DNA of 64,000 nucleotides from Lunularia cruciata. Taxonomy: Eukaryota > Streptophyta > Marchantiopsida > Lunulariales > Lunulariaceae. A program made the position numbers and the translations under genes. Location of the stretch: contig OX419759.1 of the NCBI GenBank assembly GCA_948567375.1, positions 43,563,493 through 43,627,492 of the forward strand, given 5' to 3'. Each line of letters opens with the position of its first letter. The stretch's first letter is position 1. The notes below the pieces were generated by a model. It was not told the origin of the DNA. It did not search any database and worked only from the letters and a program-made list of their open reading frames with translations. Below, piece by piece: positions 1 to 12,626 of the stretch.

Positions 1-929
1 TTACAAAGCTTATGAAGAAATCCAAAGACTATTTGTGGCAAGCACATCAAGAAGAAGCTTTCCATGTGTTGAAGAAGAAGCTGGTTGAAGCACCAATTAT
101 ATGGGTGTAATTGGGACGTCCCTTTTCATGTATATGTGGACACTTTGTCCATGGCCATCGATGTCGTCTTAAGTCAGAAGGACAAGAAGAAGAAGGACTA
201 CACGGTGTATTATGCCAACCGACAAATTTCAGTTTCTGAAAAGAACTATTTGACGACTGAAAGAGAAGCACTCGGAATGGTGTATGCCTGCAAGAAATTT
301 TGCCACTACCTGCTGGGATATGAGTTTGTCTTCTATGTTGACCATTACGCATTGCAACATTTAGCCAAGAAGGCAAATTTGTCCGGGTGAATTGCAAGAG
401 GGATCTTCTTGTTACAAGAATTCACATATATTGTACAAGTAAGGAAGGGAGCGTCGCATTCAAATGCGGACTTCCTCTCTAGGTTAGAAACTCAAGACCA
501 AGAGTGGGAAATTGACGATCCGTTCCCTAACAAAGAGTTGTATCAATTAACAGCAATGTGAAGTACAAGGTATGCAGTAGAATATCATTATTTGCATACT
601 CTCCATTGTCTTGATGGGATGGACTCGGAGCAGAGGGCAATCTTTCTTAGGAAAATGGGGCCATACCAGCTCAAACACAACATTCTATTCAAGATGGGCA
701 AAGACAAAGTACTTTGGCGATGCTTGGAGTCATACAAAGTAGGAGGAGTGATTGAATCTTTACACTCCGAAGCATCGGGAGGACACTATGCTCTGAAGAA
801 CATTGTAAAGAAGATTCTTTTGGCAGGGTACTGGTGGCCTACGATGTACAAAGACGTACATGCTCATATCCAAAGTTGTGATGCTTGTCAAAGAACGGGG
901 AAGCCGATGGCTACTTCTCAATGGCCTTT
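1..929 (+). pseudogene. Family L pol remnant: RT thumb, RNase H and integrase zinc domain
   Basis: Decayed Ty3/gypsy pol, truncated by the window edge. Around 15-110 one frame reads as the end of the reverse transcriptase connection (KKSKDYLWQAHQEEAF type). After a frameshift, 110-390 encodes an RNase H domain: VYVDTLSMAID with the first catalytic Asp, then EKNYLTTEREALGMVYACKKF. A stop follows the KANLSG segment, and the frame continues to an ADFLSRL-like motif near 470. From 592 the H2C2 zinc domain of integrase is visible (His in HSEASGGH, then CDACQRTGKP). The frame ends abruptly after QWPF at 929, where a solo LTR is inserted; the reading resumes at 2907. Internal stops and frameshifts make it non-functional. 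The polyprotein style is Athila/Tat-like (no chromodomain is seen in the downstream part). Confidence 0.85.
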
Positions 930-2901
930 TGTGGTACCCACAATTTTCATTTTGGACGAGTTTTGAAGAAGAAATACCTTGTTGAAACCAAATTGAAACC
1001 AAATGGAGAAGAAATGAGTGGAAACTTGTGTTTAAAACTTGTGTTTAAAACTTGTGTCTGATCAAACACAAAAACTTGTGTTTGATCAGACCCGAGGAAG
1101 TCAATTTCGTGTAAGAGGAAGAAGGGCTAGGTTTGGATCAAACCCGAAGAAGCTTACTTTGTGTCAGAGGAGGAAAAAAACTCAGATCAGACGTTGAAGG
1201 GGGGCAAACCCGAAGGAAGGCAAACTCGAAAGAGAAATGGAAGTTGCAGGTCAAATTCTTGCGGGGGCCATATCTCAGTGTTTACAAGTCCAAATCAAAC
1301 GTGCTATATTTCGTTGGAAGTGTCTCGTTTGGGGCTTTCCATTGGTACCAAAATCGTAGAGATTGGAGGTCTGTACAAGAAGCTACAAGCATTTGAAGTT
1401 TCGTGAGTAGATGTACTTTGGGTTGAGGTTCTTCGGGTCAATGTGATTTCGGACTTCGTACTTTGTACTTCGGACTTCGGGTTTACATGACTTTGGGTCA
1501 TGAGATTTTGCCTCAAGAAAAATCTGATTCAACCCAAGGAAGTCGGACCTCAGAGTGCAATGAAGATGACTTCGGGAGTTTTGCTAGAGGGATCAGAGGA
1601 AGTTAGAGTAGGGAAAGAAGATAGTTAGGATACCCATGACTTCAATTTCAGTTATGATTGAAGATAAGAGAGAATTAGAAGAGAAATAACAGTAATGAAT
1701 AAACACGAAGTGCAGGATTAGACTATAAGTGTCTTCGGGTCAGTTACATGAGTGATTAGGGGAAAGTTGGTTACAAATTGAAGGTATAGATAGTGTATTC
1801 ATGCTTTCAATTACAATTCTTGATGATGATATAGTAGAATCACTAAAAGAATTGATAGTAGCAAAACCCAAAGTAGATAACATAAGAGTGCAAATGTCTT
1901 TGGAATTACCGATGGAGACATTAGAGAAGAGTGGGTCAGGAGATAAGGAGTTAGATAGATTACCCACTAGTGGAATTTCAGATTAGGAAAGAGAATTGAT
2001 GGATCTGGTAGAAGAAGTAGAAGATGTGAAACCCGAGGATAGCGTAGTAGGAAGTAAATTTACTTCGGGTTCGGGTTTAAAAGCCGATGACAAAGTAGAC
2101 ATCAGATTGGAGTAGTAAAAGTTTTGAGATATGAAGAGGTAGATATGAAGACGTGCATTGTCATTTCAGATCTGTAGGTTAGAAGAGTTGTTGTAGAACG
2201 GTATAGTTGTTAGAACTCTTGATTTGTTCACTATTTAAGAGTGGCATTTGCACGAAATTGTTGTTCAGTGCTCATAATTTATGAGAATAGATAAAGCAAA
2301 TGCTGTGAAGTAGTGCTCGTCGCTTGAGCTTGATTTTGAGTATCAACTTTGTGATTGTGTTTGTGAGTGTTTGGAGAAATTTGAAGTGCAAATCAATGTG
2401 CTTGTTGGATGTTGGATTCCACAGCCTTGATCTTCATTCTGTGTGTTTGATCCTGAGTGAAGTGCAATTGAAGCAATGCCTTGACAGATTTGAGAGAAAT
2501 TGTAGTGTTGGTAGTATTTTGTATTTGTGAGTGCAGTGCAAAGTTGATGTGAAGCAATTTTGATCAAGAAAGTTGTGCCTTCAGTGGAGGAGTGGAACAC
2601 AATTTTGAGGCAAAGTCGTTGTGCATTGAAGTGCCATTTTTGGGAGAGCTTGAATCATCACAATCAAGATTGTTTGGAAAGATTTGATGGAGTTATGGAG
2701 TGTTAATTTGTGACAAGACTGCAAATCTGTGCTTGTTACTCTCTTTTGGGTGTGGTTTCTACCTGAGAGATTAAAGAGGCAACCAAGAAGAACTAAATTG
2801 TTACTTTGACTTTGTATTTGGACATTTCTGACTTGTATCTATGCGTGAACCAACTTTACTTACCCAATTACCGCAAAAGTAATATTTGCCGGGTTGTCAC
2901 A
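930..2901 (+). mobile_element. Family L solo LTR (short form, 1972 bp) inside integrase gene
   Basis: Starts TGTGGTACCCACA and ends GTTGTCACA. It is flanked by a perfect 5-bp target duplication, ccttt, at 925-929 and 2902-2906. Removing the LTR and one ccttt joins the QWPF end of the integrase zinc domain to the start of the integrase core, so the insertion point is certain. No internal coding region accompanies it, so it is a solo LTR left by LTR-LTR recombination. The last 800 bp closely match the 3' part of the other family L LTRs, and about 1800-2115 matches the coiled-coil coding remnant of the long form. The central ORF of the long form is absent. Confidence 0.9.
2232..2239 (+). promoter_or_regulatory. 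Candidate TATA box of family L LTR
   Basis: TATTTAAG lies about 670 bp before the LTR end. The equivalent TATTTAAA in the 3.8-kb LTR lies at 62349, about 655 bp before its end. The conserved position suggests the core promoter that would define the R region. No start site can be proved from sequence. Confidence 0.4.
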
Positions 2902-2906
2902 CCTTT

Positions 2907-3763
2907 GAGACCAATTTTGCCTTTGGCCCCATTTGAGAAATGGGAGATTGATTTTGTGTGTCCCATTCAACCAGTGACCCAAGTCACAAGAAAGCAATCC
3001 ATTTTGGTTTGCACTGACTATGCTACCAAGATGGTCAAAGCTGAAGCAACTCATAGAGATGATGCCAAAACTATGGCGGAATTTTTCTTTCGATACATTA
3101 GCTCCTGATATGTGTGTCCTTTGGAATTGGTCAGTGACCGAGGGACACATTTTTTGAACTTTGTAATGGGGGCGTTAACCAAGTACTTTCAGATTAAACA
3201 TCGGAAGACAACTCCTTATAACCCAAAAGCAAATGGCTTAATGGAAAAGGTGAATGGGTTAGTTTGCAAAATTTTGAATAAGGTGACTGTCAATTATGCC
3301 TATGATTGGGATATGAAATTACCAACTGCGTTGTAGGCATATCAAACGACAAAAAAAATTACAACCAAACAAACTCCATACTTATTGACATATGGCTTGC
3401 ATCCCATACTACCAGTTGAATTTGAAGTACCAACTTATCAGATTCTTTGCGAAGAACAACTGTCAGAGGAAGAAAGCCAGGATCTTCGGATCCATCAACT
3501 AATGTGGTTAGAAGAGAAAAGAGACGATGCAATGCCAACCACAAAGGAAGTACAAGCACAAAGGAAGGTCAGACACGATAACCATATCAAGCCTATGGCT
3601 GTACGTGAAGGAGAGTTGGTTTTGTTATATGACAATTGCCAAATATTTTTTTCAAGCAAGTTGCATTTGAGATGGATGGGGCCCTATCGAGTCCTTCATC
3701 TTTATGAAAATGGGCCCATGCAGCTTGTAGACTTGCAAGCCAATCCTTTTGCCACTTGAGTAA
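2907..3763 (+). pseudogene. Family L integrase core and C-terminus remnant
   Basis: Continuation of the pol remnant split by the solo LTR. From 2910 the frame reads RPILPLAPFEKWEIDFV, giving the first catalytic Asp. The second is in LVSDRGTHF near 3130, and the Glu lies in NGLMEKVNG near 3240, so the DDE triad residues remain. In-frame stops occur after FRYISS (3106-3108) and PTAL (3334-3336). From 3385 the C-terminal part includes a GELVLLYDN...HLRWMGPYRVLHL segment, which is the GPY/F module typical of Ty3/gypsy integrases. The protein ends at a stop at 3757-3759 with no chromodomain after the GPY module. It is followed within about 100 bp by a polypurine tract and the 3' LTR, the expected order for the 3' end of an element. 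Confidence 0.88.
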
Positions 3764-3850
3764 ATGGGTGGAGAGTTTGGAGATATTGGACCATAGACTC
3801 GGAAGTCTCTAAGACACCCGAGGTCTATGTTTGTGGGGACGCTCACATTT

Positions 3851-3863
3851 GAGGGAGGGGGTA
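3851..3863 (+). other. Polypurine tract of family L element
   Basis: The purine run gagggagggggta lies directly before the LTR start TGTGGTACCC at 3864. This is the expected position of the plus-strand primer. Confidence 0.75.
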
Positions 3864-4250
3864 TGTGGTACCCACATTTTTTGTTTTTTTTCAAAATAGA
3901 GAGAAAGAAGTGTATAGAGAAGTCAGATTGTGTCTGTATGGCCAAAGAAGGTGAAGAAAAGAGTCTTCTGGATTAAACCCGAGGTAAAGTGGCTTCGGGT
4001 CATAAGACAAAGTACTCAGATTTGCCCTGTCAGCATACAACCCAAAGTAAGGAGTCTTCATATTGGGAGGAGCTCAACCCGAGGTGAAGATAGAGTAACA
4101 ACCTTTCTTCAGGGCGAGAAATTCAAGAAAGGACCGTTCAAAACTGGCAGCCCATACGCGTGAAGTACAATTGACAGTGCAAGGCGCATGCAAGAGGTGT
4201 GATTTCTCGGTAGAAACTTGAATTGAAGAGAGACAAAGAAGGCACAACTC

Positions 4251-4258
4251 TATAAAAA
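4251..4258 (+). promoter_or_regulatory. TATA box upstream of the LTR-borne ORF
   Basis: TATAAAAA stands about 20 bp before the ATG (4278) of the reading frame inside the family L LTR. The 3.8-kb copy has a weaker TATAAG at 59588 before its ATG at 59615. Either this is the LTR promoter with the ORF at the extreme 5' end of the transcript, or it is a dedicated promoter of the ORF. Confidence 0.4.
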
Positions 4259-4277
4259 TCGGGCTTATGACAAAGCA

Positions 4278-5515
4278 ATGTCAAGTAATTTTCCTTTGCC
4301 TTTGAGGAGTCGTCTTGCAGGTGATCATGGGAAGGGAAGTAGAGTTGAAGACGTGCTAGTGTGTAGAGGAGAATTCAAGAGAGTGAAACCGAGAGACAAT
4401 GAGGAAGCAAGAAAGATGGGAGGAGGAAAGAAGAACTCTAAATTTGTAGTGAGGAATCATGCAAATTGGAGGTTAGATTTGATTGCAAGAATCAAAGTCT
4501 TGAGCCAACTTTAGATCACATTCTTGGCATGGAACTGGAATGTAAGTTTTCTAGGTTTCATGACCAAGATAATCAAGAGTAAGTGTCTTGATGGCCCCAA
4601 GGAAGAGGGGAAGAGAGGAAATCCGGCTCGTTGGACAGAGTCGGATTGGAGATTAGTGCTCGGAAGAGAGGCAAGCATGGAGCAGGGTGCCACATTCTTG
4701 GGAAAGGGAGAAGTAGTAGAAGAAACCCAAGAAGTGAGGGATGCTTTCTCTTTGAAGAGAACAAAGAGTGGGTATAAGGTTGAGAGTTACAAAGATCTAG
4801 TGAAGAGAGGGATCATGAGTGCTCTTATGGCAATCATGAAGCCGGAGAGAAAGACTTATGTGATGACACACCAAGCCGTGTTCTTCCATAAGATATTTGC
4901 AAGAGAATCTATCAACTAGGCGAGGTGCTTCCATGGAAGGACAAGACAGATGGTGTGGAATTTGTAGGATGAGTCATCTCCACACTACATCGTGCCATTT
5001 GCAGCACATTTCTACCTTGGTTTGAATTTGCTCAATTCAGCGGAGCGCAGTAGAATGGTGTCTCACTTCCATCCCGACTTGAGAAGAGAAGTCAACGCGT
5101 AGGAGCAGCAATACATTCTTCAAATCCAAAGCACGGATGAGTACTATGCAAAGATGGGAAAGAGGGTGGAGATAGAAGTGAGTACTCTGAAGTTGAAGAA
5201 GCAGAGTCGACAAGGAGAAGCCAAAGATGTAGAGAAGACAAGACCTCGGAAGGCCAGGAGAGGAAACCCGAGGAAAGGCATAGTGGTGATTGTGTCATCA
5301 GAAGAAGACTTGGAAGGCGAAGCCGAGTGCAAGTCTGAAGACTCGGAACATAAAGAGGAACTGAAGCTCACACTACAAAGTGGAGATACGAGTAGTGATA
5401 GTGATGAAGGTGAAGAGATGACGTCGGTGCTTGCTGCGGAAGAAGAAGAAGAAGAAGTTCAGGTGGAGCTCAAGCAAGAAAATAATGCAAAGTTGGAAGA
5501 TGAGGTACCTGAGCC
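4278..5515 (+). pseudogene. ORF carried inside family L LTR, N-terminal and acidic parts
   Basis: A long reading frame of unknown function starts with ATG at 4278 (MSSNFPLPLR). Stops interrupt it at 4512-4514 and 4917-4919 and near 4966 and 5099. The first ~260 codons look globular and are W/F rich, with conserved stretches such as GPKEEGKRGNPARW and HYIVPFAAHFYLGLN. From about 5150 the protein becomes Lys/Glu/Ser rich (TRPRKARRGNPRKG, then acidic EEEEEEVQVELK). A homologous frame lies at 59615-62001, so the ORF is a family feature and not a chance open frame. I recognise no domain. A nucleic-acid-binding or Gag-like accessory role, or capture from a host gene, would be speculation. Element A4 interrupts it at 5515; remnants continue at 13344. 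Confidence 0.6.
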
Positions 5516-6206
5516 TGTGAGCCGGCCTGTCTCTCACTCAAGATGAACCTCTGATGGCTATTATGGTATCGTATCATGGACTAAGAAGGCAAGGAACTCC
5601 AACTCCATCATACTCCTCCAAGGCTAACACTCCAAGACTCAAGACATTGCTCACTAGAGAACTCAATGAGAGAGAGATAGTTGCAAATGAAAGGACGATG
5701 AGTACCTCTTCACCCCTTGTTTATATACTTGTGAAATAATAACGTACCAAAGTTACTCATTACCGTAGTAACTCAAGTTACTAAACTAAAAGTCAAGTAA
5801 AGTCAAAAAGTAGAAAGAATATCCATTCACATGGGCATATTCCCCTAAACATGTGGTCTTGTCTTGACCCAACCACTAAGTCAAGGATTCCTTCACATAG
5901 GCTATCCTTGGACTAAAGAAGAATCCACAACAAAAAGGCTTGCGGGCCCAAGAGTTCTCAACTCTTTCCTCAAAGCCAAACACCTAGGAATAATACCAAG
6001 TCAACACACTAAAATCCAAGATAGTGGTGTTCATCTTTTCTACTTCCTCTAAAGTAAGGTCCCTTCTATCTTAGCTATGAGTAACTTTAGCTAACCATGA
6101 CTAATATAGAACCATCCTTTATCTCTATAAAAATAATAATTCTTAAGTGCTTGTACTACCAAGCTAAATATCACAATACCACACACATGCACAAATAAGT
6201 GTTACA
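5516..6206 (-). repeat. 3' LTR of element A4
   Basis: 691 bp, on the minus strand starting TGTAACAC and ending GGCTCACA, adjoining the polypurine tract at its right edge. It keeps a 13-bp segment (taagcatgtggtc on the plus strand of copies A3 and A4) that is missing from A1 and A2. Confidence 0.92.
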
Positions 6207-6218
6207 TTTACCCCCGGA

Positions 6219-9200
6219 CTAAGCTTTCACTTTGTCCTCAAAGTGAAGGTCTCTCTCCCTTCTATGGTACATCTTCAACTTATCATGGTTAATCCTATCA
6301 AAGTGTCTTCCTCCCAACTCCTTGAGATCATAGGTGTAATTGATCCACACCTTCTCCACTATGAAAGGTCCAAAGAACTTAGACAAAAACTTCTTTTGCA
6401 CTCTCTTGAATCGAATGGAATCAAACAACATTACCCAATCACCTTCTTTGACAGTCTCCACCTTCTTCTTGCCTTGCCTCTTGTCATAGCTCTCCTTTTG
6501 TTTCCTTTGGGCTTGCTCCACTCGAACCATAGCAACTGCTCTTGCCTCTTCCAACTCCATGAGTTGATCCTTCCTTGACTTCTCTGCATCACCTCCTTGT
6601 GTTTCTTCAATCTCCTATGAATGCTTTGGAAGGTAGGAAGATCAAAGTGAATTGGTAAGGTAGACTCAACACCATATACCAATTGAAATGGAGAATATTT
6701 TGTGGAAGTCTTCATGGTTGTCCTATACTCCCACAAAACTGCATGAATCCTTTTATCCCAATAATGTTTAGCCCCCTCCATTTCTGCATCTTTGGCCAAC
6801 ATCATGCACAAGGTCTGATTGGTTCTCTCTGCCAAGCCATTAGAATTCGGCTTATAGGATGTAGTTACTCTATGTGAGATAGAGAAATAGCGTAGCATGG
6901 CTCTAGTAATGCTTCTTGTAAACTCTCCTCCTCTATCAAAAACCAACTCCAAAGGGCATCCAAACCTAGTGATAATGCGTTCATAAAGAAATCTACCCAC
7001 TTCATCTTCATTCTTGTCCCTCTATGGTCTAGCCTCAACCCACTTGGTAAGATAATCAGTAACTACCACAACGTACCGATTGTTCCTTGGGGTTCTATTG
7101 AGAGGACCTACAAAATCAATTCCTCACTTCTCAAAAGGTCCTAGTAATGGAATTGATCTAAGTGGTGGAGTGGATGTAGACTTTCTAGCAAAAGCTTGAA
7201 AAACATGATAAGTTTTGCAATAATCCAGACAATCCTTGAAAATCTCTCTCCAATGGTAACCTGCATCTAGAATCTTGAAAGCAGTCACCTCTCTTGCAAA
7301 GTGTCCTCCACATACTAAACCCTCATGAAACTCCATTATGAGTAGGATAGACTCTTCCTTACCCACTACTCTTTGAAGTAGACCATCTGCTCCTTGGTGA
7401 AAAAGAATATTCTCCACCATTGTGTAAGGTCTAGATTTTGCTACAAGGGCCTTCCTCTCCCTAGCATGCATCCCTGCTGGATAGTTACCTCTTGTCACAA
7501 ATCCACAATCTCCTTGTACTCCATTGGAACCTCTTGAGTGACTAAGATTGTCATGAGCTCCTTATCCGAGAAGGAAGCATCCACTCGCTCATCTCCATCA
7601 TGATCACAGGCTCTAGATAACAAATCAGCATTTGCATGTTTCTTTCCTGGCCTATCCTCAATGGTGTAGTCATACTCAAACAAGAGTATCATCCACCTTG
7701 CTAGTCTCCCTTCAACATTAGGCTTGTTGAAAATGTACTTCAAAGCCTTGTGATCCATGACAATGGTGGCTTTCCCTCCAATCATGTAGTGTCTAAACTT
7801 CTTGAGACCAAAGATCATTGCCAACCCTTCTCTCTCCATGACAGAGTAGTTCTTCTCTGCTGAAACCATTTGCCTACTAGCATAAGCTATTGGATGATCA
7901 TGCCCATCTTGGCTTAATTGATTAAGAGTGCATCCTATAGCTTCATTAGAAGCATCAATGTAGAGGATGAAAGGCTTACTCCAATCAGGTTTAGCAAGAA
8001 TTGGAGGTACAACAAGGGATTGCTTGATCTCCTCAAAAGCTTTGAGAGCCTCCTTTTCCTCCAAAATCACCATGTAAACTACACCCTTCTTCATGTAGAT
8101 GGTCAATGCATAAGCCTTGTTGGAAAATGAGAAGATGAACCTCCTATAGTACCCAACCATCCCCAAGAATTGGCATAACTTTGTCAAGCTTGAAGGGAAT
8201 GGAAGGTCTGAGATTTTCCTCACCTTCTCAGGATCAACTGCTATTCCATCCTTGGAGATGATGTGCCCCAAAAGTAGACCTTCTTCACATCCAAAAATGC
8301 ACTTCTCCGGGTTGAGTGATGCATTTGCCTCATCCAAGCGTTGCAAGACTTTGATTAGGTGCTCAAAGTGCTCCTCCTTGCTCCCATAGACACAAAAGTC
8401 ATCAATGAAATCTCTCACGAATTTCCCAATGAAAGGTTCAAATACCTTGTTCATGAACCATTGGAATGTGGCTGGAGCATTGCAAAGCCCAAAAGGCATG
8501 ACCTTGAAAGCATAAGTTCCCCAAGGTGTGGTGAATGTGGTGAGTTGTTGATGCTCTGGTGCAATCTTGATTTGGTTATACCCACTATAACCATCTCCAA
8601 AACTGTACCTCTCATGACCTGCAACCTCCTCCAAGATCTCATCAATGAATGGCAATGGGTAGTAGTCCTTCTTGGTAACATCATTGAGCTTCTTGTAATC
8701 CACATATACCTAAAGCTTGCCATTCTTTTTCTTCACAATGACAATTGGAGACACCCATTCTGAATTCTCTACCTCAAAGATAAATCCAGCCTCCTTGAGC
8801 TTATCAATCTCCTCCTTCACAACCAAAGATATTGGTGGGCTAATGCGATGTTGCTCTTGGCAGATTGGTCTTGCATGTGACTCCACCTCTATCTTGTGCT
8901 CCTCCAAGGTGACTTCCTTCAAATCCCTTTAACTAAAAGCAAACACATGGATGAACTTGCAGAAAATCTCCCAAATCTCAACTTCTCCTCCTTGGTAACA
9001 TTTGGGCCATACTTGACGGTAGATAACCTTCTCTCTACCTCCTCAAGTGTCAATGGTAATTTATCTGGGTCCTTCAAAACCTCTAGCTTAGGTAAAAAAT
9101 CTATAGCACACAAAGGATACACATCTGAATCAGATTCAGATTCATCCTCCTCCGTGGAAGTCTCCTCTTCCATGCTTGTGTCCACACCTGAAGCTCCCTC

Positions 9201-11079
9201 TTCAGAATCTGATTCCCAATAATCAAAAGATAGTGTATCTGAATGTGAAGTGTTGGTGGTGTTAGTCACAGGAACTGTGACTCTATGGTTTGATGGCCCA
9301 ATCCTCAAGTACCCTTTGTGCCATCGATCAGTTGTGTGTGCTGCTCTCAACCATAGCCTCCCAAGAAGTAGGTCAAAGCTTGAATCCTTCAAGACTTGGA
9401 AAGTCATAAGATTTTGAACTCCCATAACTGAAACTACCACTTTATCCATCACCCCTACTGGTCAAACTTGTTGCTTGTTTGCCATGCTCACCACAAATGT
9501 TGAAGGTCTTGAGGGTATCATACCCACCTTCTTCATCAACCTTTTTTGACATGGCATTTAATGCTGATCCTCCATCAACCAATGCACCCTTGATGTTGTA
9601 ACCATTCACTCTTACATCAATCTTGGAGGCATATTCACAAGCCTCCCATGGTGTTGGCTTGGCATCCACCACCCCCATTGATACAAGAACTTTAACCTTC
9701 TTCTTCCTCTTGCTCCTTGTGGAACTCAAGCCACCTCTAAGCTCCTTTCTCAAGGTAGGGTTCAAAACAATCAATTGGCCCATTGTGATGTTAGCCTTGT
9801 GACTACCAACATCCTCCAACACATTGTAGTTCTATTGTTGCTTTGAAATCAAGAAATCCTCCATCCCCAACTTCTTCCTTGGAGTCTTTGTTGTTGATGG
9901 TGTTGAGGTGCAAGTGCTCCTAGTAGACATAGGAGTATCCTTGCTTGGAGTAAATTCTTGAGAAGAGTGAACATCCTCTGCAAAACGAGCTCTCTTCTTC
10001 TCTTGTGCTAAAAGCTCCAAATTAAGACTCTTGGAGTTGGAGCACTCTCCCTTCTCATACTTGCTCTCCACCATATCTATGGATGCTATCCCCTTACCTT
10101 TGTTTGGATTAGGAGCCACTTGGGTTTCACTACCACACTCTTTCCCTCTATCGGCTTCCTCATAACCTCTTCCTCCATGGTAAGTGGAATTTGGGCAATT
10201 CCTTTGGATATGGCCTCTTCCTCCACAACCAAAACAATTTCTATCATTAAAATTGTTGGCTGGTTGAACTCCTCTATATGGATAGTTTCCATAACTCCTA
10301 GGCCCTCTCCCTACATTCTGATCCACCTTTCTCTTCTCCCATAATTGCACCACATTGATCTTGAGATCCGCAAGTTGTTCTGTGATGGTTTGAAGTGGAT
10401 CCTTTGGTGGAGGTGCAAGAATTGGAGCAACTACTACTTGTTGTGCAACCCTTGTTACCAAAGTATCAGAAGTTCGACCATACTTGTAGCCTTGAGGAGG
10501 ATGCACAACCTCCTTCACCACCAAATCACTCTCATCCCCTTTCAAACTCTCCTCTATACGAATTGCGATCTTGATAGCTTCAACCTTGGAAGAAGGTTTC
10601 TCATATGTCACCTTGCTTCAAATTTGTGGTCTCAACTCTCCCAAAAAATTCTTGGTGAGCATGGCCCCTATGCCAATCATTGTAGTTCACACATCATCCC
10701 CACTCTTCCTCAACACAATGCAAAATCTAAACTCTAATTTTTCCACTCTTTCCACATAGACTCTCACTTTCTCTCTATCTCCTTGCTTGAGAAATGTAAC
10801 CTCACTCATCAATCTCTCTTAATTCTCATTAGGAAGAAAGTTCTCAATGAGTGTTGAAGTCAAAGTCTCCCAAGACTCTTCTTCCCCATCTCTCCTCTCT
10901 CTCTTTTGGTATTTTGACTCATACCATGTAAGTGCTGCATCCTCAAAGAAATCTGGTAAAAATGAAACCCACTCATTCTTCCTCCTCTCATTGTTTCCTA
11001 TGCAAGCTCTCTTGAAGTCTCTCACAAAGGCCTCCATATCTTCTCCATCCTTGCCAAAGAAAACCAGAAGTTTCCCCAT
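6219..11079 (-). pseudogene. Gag-pol of element A4, multiply frameshifted
   Basis: Relic of the same polyprotein as in A1. Recognisable pieces from right to left: Gag start MGKLLVFFGKDGED at 11079; Gag with CCHC knuckle CFGCGGRGHIQRNC (about 10180-10220); protease region near 9570, with the DGGS site followed by a frameshift; acidic spacer and RT start; then an open stretch 7495-8703 holding RT (FIDDF box) and RNase H; integrase zinc domain with altered Cys/His (7124-7498); and integrase core and C-terminus (6219-7000). Frame shifts or stops separate about eight pieces. The stop after the conserved YHRR end is lost, so the last frame reads on to 6219. Not functional. Confidence 0.9.
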
Positions 11080-11316
11080 CTTAACCTCTCATTATCTTTC
11101 TTTTCTCTCAATTTTTCTTTTTTCTTTTTTCTTTTCTCTCACTCTTTAACTAATAGAGTATATACATGACTAACACCATTTGAGAGTAATCCACCCTTGG
11201 GATCATAAAAGGTTCAGGTTGCTCCAAGATTTCTATAGCAACATCAAATCCTAGAGTGCATATTAATCAAACCCTCATGGATAGTTTATCCATAAGTTGA
11301 AAGATTATCTCCATCA

Positions 11317-11788
11317 CTAATCTTGAGAACTAGCTAATGAAGGTGATAGTATTTTTGTAGCTATACTAAGACTCTCTCCAAGATCCTTCACCAAAGTTTC
11401 CAAAAGTGCTTTTACTCCACTACACTCATGTCCTTTTGGAAGTCCTTCCACTCCACAAACCTCACACAACTCTTAGTCTTAGATCTTCTCCCTCCCAATC
11501 TTGGTGAAGAAGGTCCAACATGCAAACCCAAGTCAAGTAAGCCTCTCCTTTCCCTAAATCTCTTGCTCTCAAAGGTCAATGGACATAAACTTGCCTTATG
11601 TCCCTTCTCTCCACATAGAAAACACTTAGACTCACTCTTCCTCCAAGTGGTGTAAGTTTTTGGATCCTCTCAACACTCTCTTCAAATTCTATTGTAAACT
11701 ATCTTTTCCTCAAATCCACCCCTACAATCACCTCAAACCCTTGAGGAACCTTGCATAATCTCAATTTCCACTCTTGATGACCCTCCAT
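11317..11788 (-). pseudogene. ORF0 remnant of element A4
   Basis: Minus-strand counterpart of the zinc-knuckle ORF0 of A1 (39098-39571). The ATG equivalent is at 11788 (MEGHQEW type) and the expected stop at 11317. The knuckle codons are still visible around 11610-11650, but small indels break the frame, so no long ORF remains. Its presence in the oldest copy shows that ORF0 is an ancestral part of family A. Confidence 0.7.
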
Positions 11789-12626
11789 GTTCCCAAGATG
11801 AATCTATACACTCAAACATACTTTTTGTTGATCTCAAACTCCTCATGCATGAGATCTCCACTATGCAGAATTGACCCTTCTTCACAATGTCACTCAACTC
11901 TCCCAACCAGTATTTTATATGCCTCTGAAACTTTTCACACTTGATCAAAACTCCAAGAAATCCCTCCCTGCAAAATTTCAGATCTTTTCATTGAGCCATT
12001 TGGCCTAGACACCTTTCTATTCATCACACATATTTCAGATTTGGTTTGAAAACCACCCCCCTCACTTCAAAAACTCATAACTCCCTACACAAGAGCGATT
12101 TATCTCTTATTTTTGTGACAGCAGGTAAGATACAATGCATTAAATGTTCTAAAAAACTTTCAGAACAATCCATTGAAAATTGAAGAAATGGCAGACTCTA
12201 TACAATTTTCCAAAGAGCATGTAGTTACGGGAGCACTTTACCCTATCAACTTTCAAAAATTCTAGCCCAATGCGCATAGTAGCTCTTACAATAATTTCAA
12301 GTGTGCTAACTGAAAGATAACCTAAGCTATCATGTGTAGAAATTTCAAGTCCAGATCTTAAACTTGAGATTTTGTCCAAAATCACCTTAATCTCCAAAAT
12401 CTACAATCCACCTCACACAATCTCTCCAATTCTTCTCATATGTACAAGATGTACAAAATCACCTCAAAGACATCATAATGAACAACAAGGTATACAAATG
12501 GATCTTGGTTCTCTAACATAAGTTCAGCCCTCTCCTCTCCTAATGTTTTCTCCAAGTGAGCTCTCATAGCCTCCTTCTGCCTAACGTAGAATTGAACGGG
12601 GAACATTATCTTGCCTTCTAGAGAGG

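Noticed and set aside
4278-5515. Independent host gene interrupted by A4
   Set aside because: The same frame sits inside several L LTRs bounded by target duplications, so it belongs to the repeat.
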